From: Alphaproteobacteria bacterium
GTDB lineage: Bacteria > Pseudomonadota > Alphaproteobacteria > Rickettsiales > JAIXRX01
Reading direction: 5' to 3'
Assembly (NCBI GenBank): GCA_027485005.1
Contig: JAIXRX010000098.1
Coordinates: 1 to 14,305 of the forward strand
Length of the DNA stretch: 14,305 nt
A model generated the notes under the pieces. The model worked only from the letters and a program-made list of their open reading frames with translations, ran no database searches and was not told the DNA's origin. Positions 12,743-14,305 of the stretch are shown piece by piece. The position numbers were made by a program, and so were the translations under genes. How positions within the stretch are numbered: position 1 is the stretch's first letter; each line of letters begins with the position of its first letter.

Positions 12743-14305
12743 TTAAATTTCATCCGTCAGGGCAAAGCGGCGCTCTTTCAGGCGGGCAATCTCGGCCTGC
12801 ACCTGTGCCATGCGGCTCATGGCGGCCTCGGCGCCATCCCCCGACATTTCAGCCACCAATTGCTGCATTTCCGCCTCTAAACAGGTGGCATAGTAGGCTT
12901 CATGTAGCTTTTGCCAATGCACCGAAAGCGCTAAACGGCGCGCATCTTTATCTTCAATCGTTTGCGCCTGCCGAGGGGTGGCATGGTGCAATAAGCTCTG
13001 CAAGCGCGGGGTAAGCTTTGGCCAAACCTCGGTTTTAATGGCTTGCGCCAGCATCTCATTCGGTTCGTCATGGTGCCGATGGTAGCAATCCATCACCGCT
13101 TGATGCACCGCGCGCAAGCCTGCATCCTCCACCGTCAAATGCCCCACAAACTCTTCTATCTCGCCCACATGCAGCATTTCTGGGGCTTCGATTAAGAAAG
13201 CTAATAACGTTTCCTGAGCGTGGCTTAGCTTGCTTCCTTGCATCGTCGGCAAAAGCTGCGCGGCCGCGGCCGCATTCGCGCGTGAAGCCTTGCCCTGCCC
13301 TGATTTTTTATTCGTCACCCAACTCTGACGGCTGCTGCTATAGTTCAACTCGCGCAGCTGCTGGCGCAAAAAGTCCCGCAAATGCCGCTGGCTGGTTTGG
13401 TTTTTTACCTTGTCGCATTGGCTCATCACCGCTTGCTCTAGCCGTGCGCGGGCTTCAGCGCTTTCGCTGCCATGCGCTTCAAGCCCTTGCCGCCATATCA
13501 TAGCCGACATCGGCACGGCCGCTTTCAAAACACTCTGAAACGCCTCCAGCCCTTGCGCCTTCACAAGGCTGTCAGGGTCGTGCTTGTCAGGCAGCATGGC
13601 AAAGCGCAGCCCAGCGTCGGGGGCCATCAGCGGCAACGCCAGCTCTAACGCTCGTTGCATGGCGCGAACCCCTGCCGAGTCACCGTCCAAACACACGACG
13701 GGCTCTGGCGTCATCCGCCATAGCAGCTGCAAATGTGCGTCCGTCATTGCGGTGCCAAGGGCTGCCACCGCTGCATCATGCCCTGCTTGCGCCAGTGCAA
13801 TCACGTCCATATAACCTTCCACCACCACCAGCGTTTGGTCGCTTTGGGTCACCGCTTTGCGGGCGTTAGCCGCATTAAATAGCATCTGGCCTTTGTGGAA
13901 AAGCTCGGTTTCTGGCGAGTTGATATATTTAGCAGATGCAGCACCCGTGGCAGGCGCGTCTGGCAACACACGGCCACCAAAAGCCACCACGCGTTTTTGC
14001 GGGTCAAGAATCGGGAACATAATGCGCGCTTGGAAACGACTGTAGGGCTCACCAAAACCGCCCTCAATCAGCAGGCCAGCCGCCACTGCCTCGCGCAGGC
14101 GAATGCCCTTTTGCAGCAAAAACTGCCGCAACGAATTTTTGTCTGCTGGCGCATAGCCAATGCGGAAGCGCTGCAACGCTTCGCCGGTCAAGCCGCGTTC
14201 TTGCAAATAAGCACGCGCTTTCATGGCTTCAGGCGCATTTAGCTGCACCGCAAAAAACTGCGTGGCCAGCTCCAGCGCCTCGTAAATCTTTTTGCGTGCG
14301 TCATA
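12743..14305 (-). CDS. dnaG: DNA primase DnaG, N-terminus beyond the right edge
   Basis: DNA primase makes the RNA primers for replication and works with the replicative helicase DnaB. The frame is open to the right edge, giving 520 residues; the N-terminal zinc-binding domain and the start are outside the window. The RNA-polymerase (TOPRIM) part is intact: FPILDPQKRVVAFGGR, KYINSPET, VVVEGYMDVI with the catalytic Glu (codon near 13819), and CLDGDSAG with the metal-binding Asp pair. The remaining C-terminal part (from roughly 13200 down to 12743) is poorly conserved and helical, as expected for the DnaB-interacting domain. The strand, order and spacing to rpoD (112 bp) match the dnaG-rpoD macromolecular-synthesis arrangement, here without rpsU visible. 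An internal GTG at 14248 is not the real start, because family-like sequence continues upstream. Confidence 0.96.
   Translation of the reverse strand, partial: YDARKKIYEALELATQFFAVQLNAPEAMKARAYLQERGLTGEALQRFRIGYAPADKNSLRQFLLQKGIRLREAVAAGLLIEGGFGEPYSRFQARIMFPILDPQKRVVAFGGRVLPDAPATGAASAKYINSPETELFHKGQMLFNAANARKAVTQSDQTLVVVEGYMDVIALAQAGHDAAVAALGTAMTDAHLQLLWRMTPEPVVCLDGDSAGVRAMQRALELALPLMAPDAGLRFAMLPDKHDPDSLVKAQGLEAFQSVLKAAVPMSAMIWRQGLEAHGSESAEARARLEQAVMSQCDKVKNQTSQRHLRDFLRQQLRELNYSSSRQSWVTNKKSGQGKASRANAAAAAQLLPTMQGSKLSHAQETLLAFLIEAPEMLHVGEIEEFVGHLTVEDAGLRAVHQAVMDCYHRHHDEPNEMLAQAIKTEVWPKLTPRLQSLLHHATPRQAQTIEDKDARRLALSVHWQKLHEAYYATCLEAEMQQLVAEMSGDGAEAAMSRMAQVQAEIARLKERRFALTDEI

Noticed and set aside
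1..14305. tRNA, rRNA, tmRNA, CRISPR array, insertion sequence or prophage genes
   Set aside because: No T-loop GGTTCRA-type signature with an acceptor stem, no regularly spaced repeats and no transposase- or integrase-like protein was seen on either strand.

Overview
The window looks like the chromosome of an alphaproteobacterium. The evidence is an NDUFA12-type complex I accessory subunit, a DUF2155 protein next to an MlaD-like MCE protein, an alphaproteobacterial-type TldD, and a dnaG-rpoD pair. Base composition is moderate. Several genes have no recognisable family, and one small protein vaguely recalls a family I associate with Rickettsiales. I lean towards a deep-branching lineage (Micavibrio-, Rhodospirillales- or Rickettsiales-like), but this is inference and no 16S rRNA gene is present.

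Left part (1-4260). The N-terminal half of a DEAD-box RNA helicase runs off the left edge on the minus strand. Two orphan multi-pass membrane proteins follow (1248-1715 and 1884-2255, minus), each with its own intrinsic terminator; an 18-bp imperfect dyad lies upstream of both. Then comes the metalloprotease gene tldD (2509-3945, plus). The spaces between these genes carry copies of a GC-rich, palindrome-containing dispersed repeat.

Middle part (4260-7475). Four plus-strand genes lie in a row with 40-71 bp gaps: a 63-aa protein, a 125-aa protein, a 224-aa protein with a perfect twin-arginine motif placed internally, and a 598-aa FAD-dependent amine-oxidase-like enzyme with long low-complexity ends. 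A strong bidirectional terminator separates them from rpmB. This is the least explained part of the window.

Right part (7540-14305), all minus strand. In transcription order: dnaG (primase, 5' part missing), rpoD (primary sigma factor with a very long lysine-rich N-terminal tail), an NDUFA12-family gene, mlaD (MCE lipid transport), a DUF2155 secreted protein, a 118-aa conserved-looking hypothetical, and rpmB (L28) with its own promoter. Spacing is tight from rpoD to NDUFA12 (22 nt) and from mlaD to DUF2155 (3 nt), so read-through is plausible. These genes are housekeeping functions: replication priming, transcription initiation, complex I assembly, envelope lipid homeostasis and translation. 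No tRNA, rRNA, insertion sequence or CRISPR array was seen.
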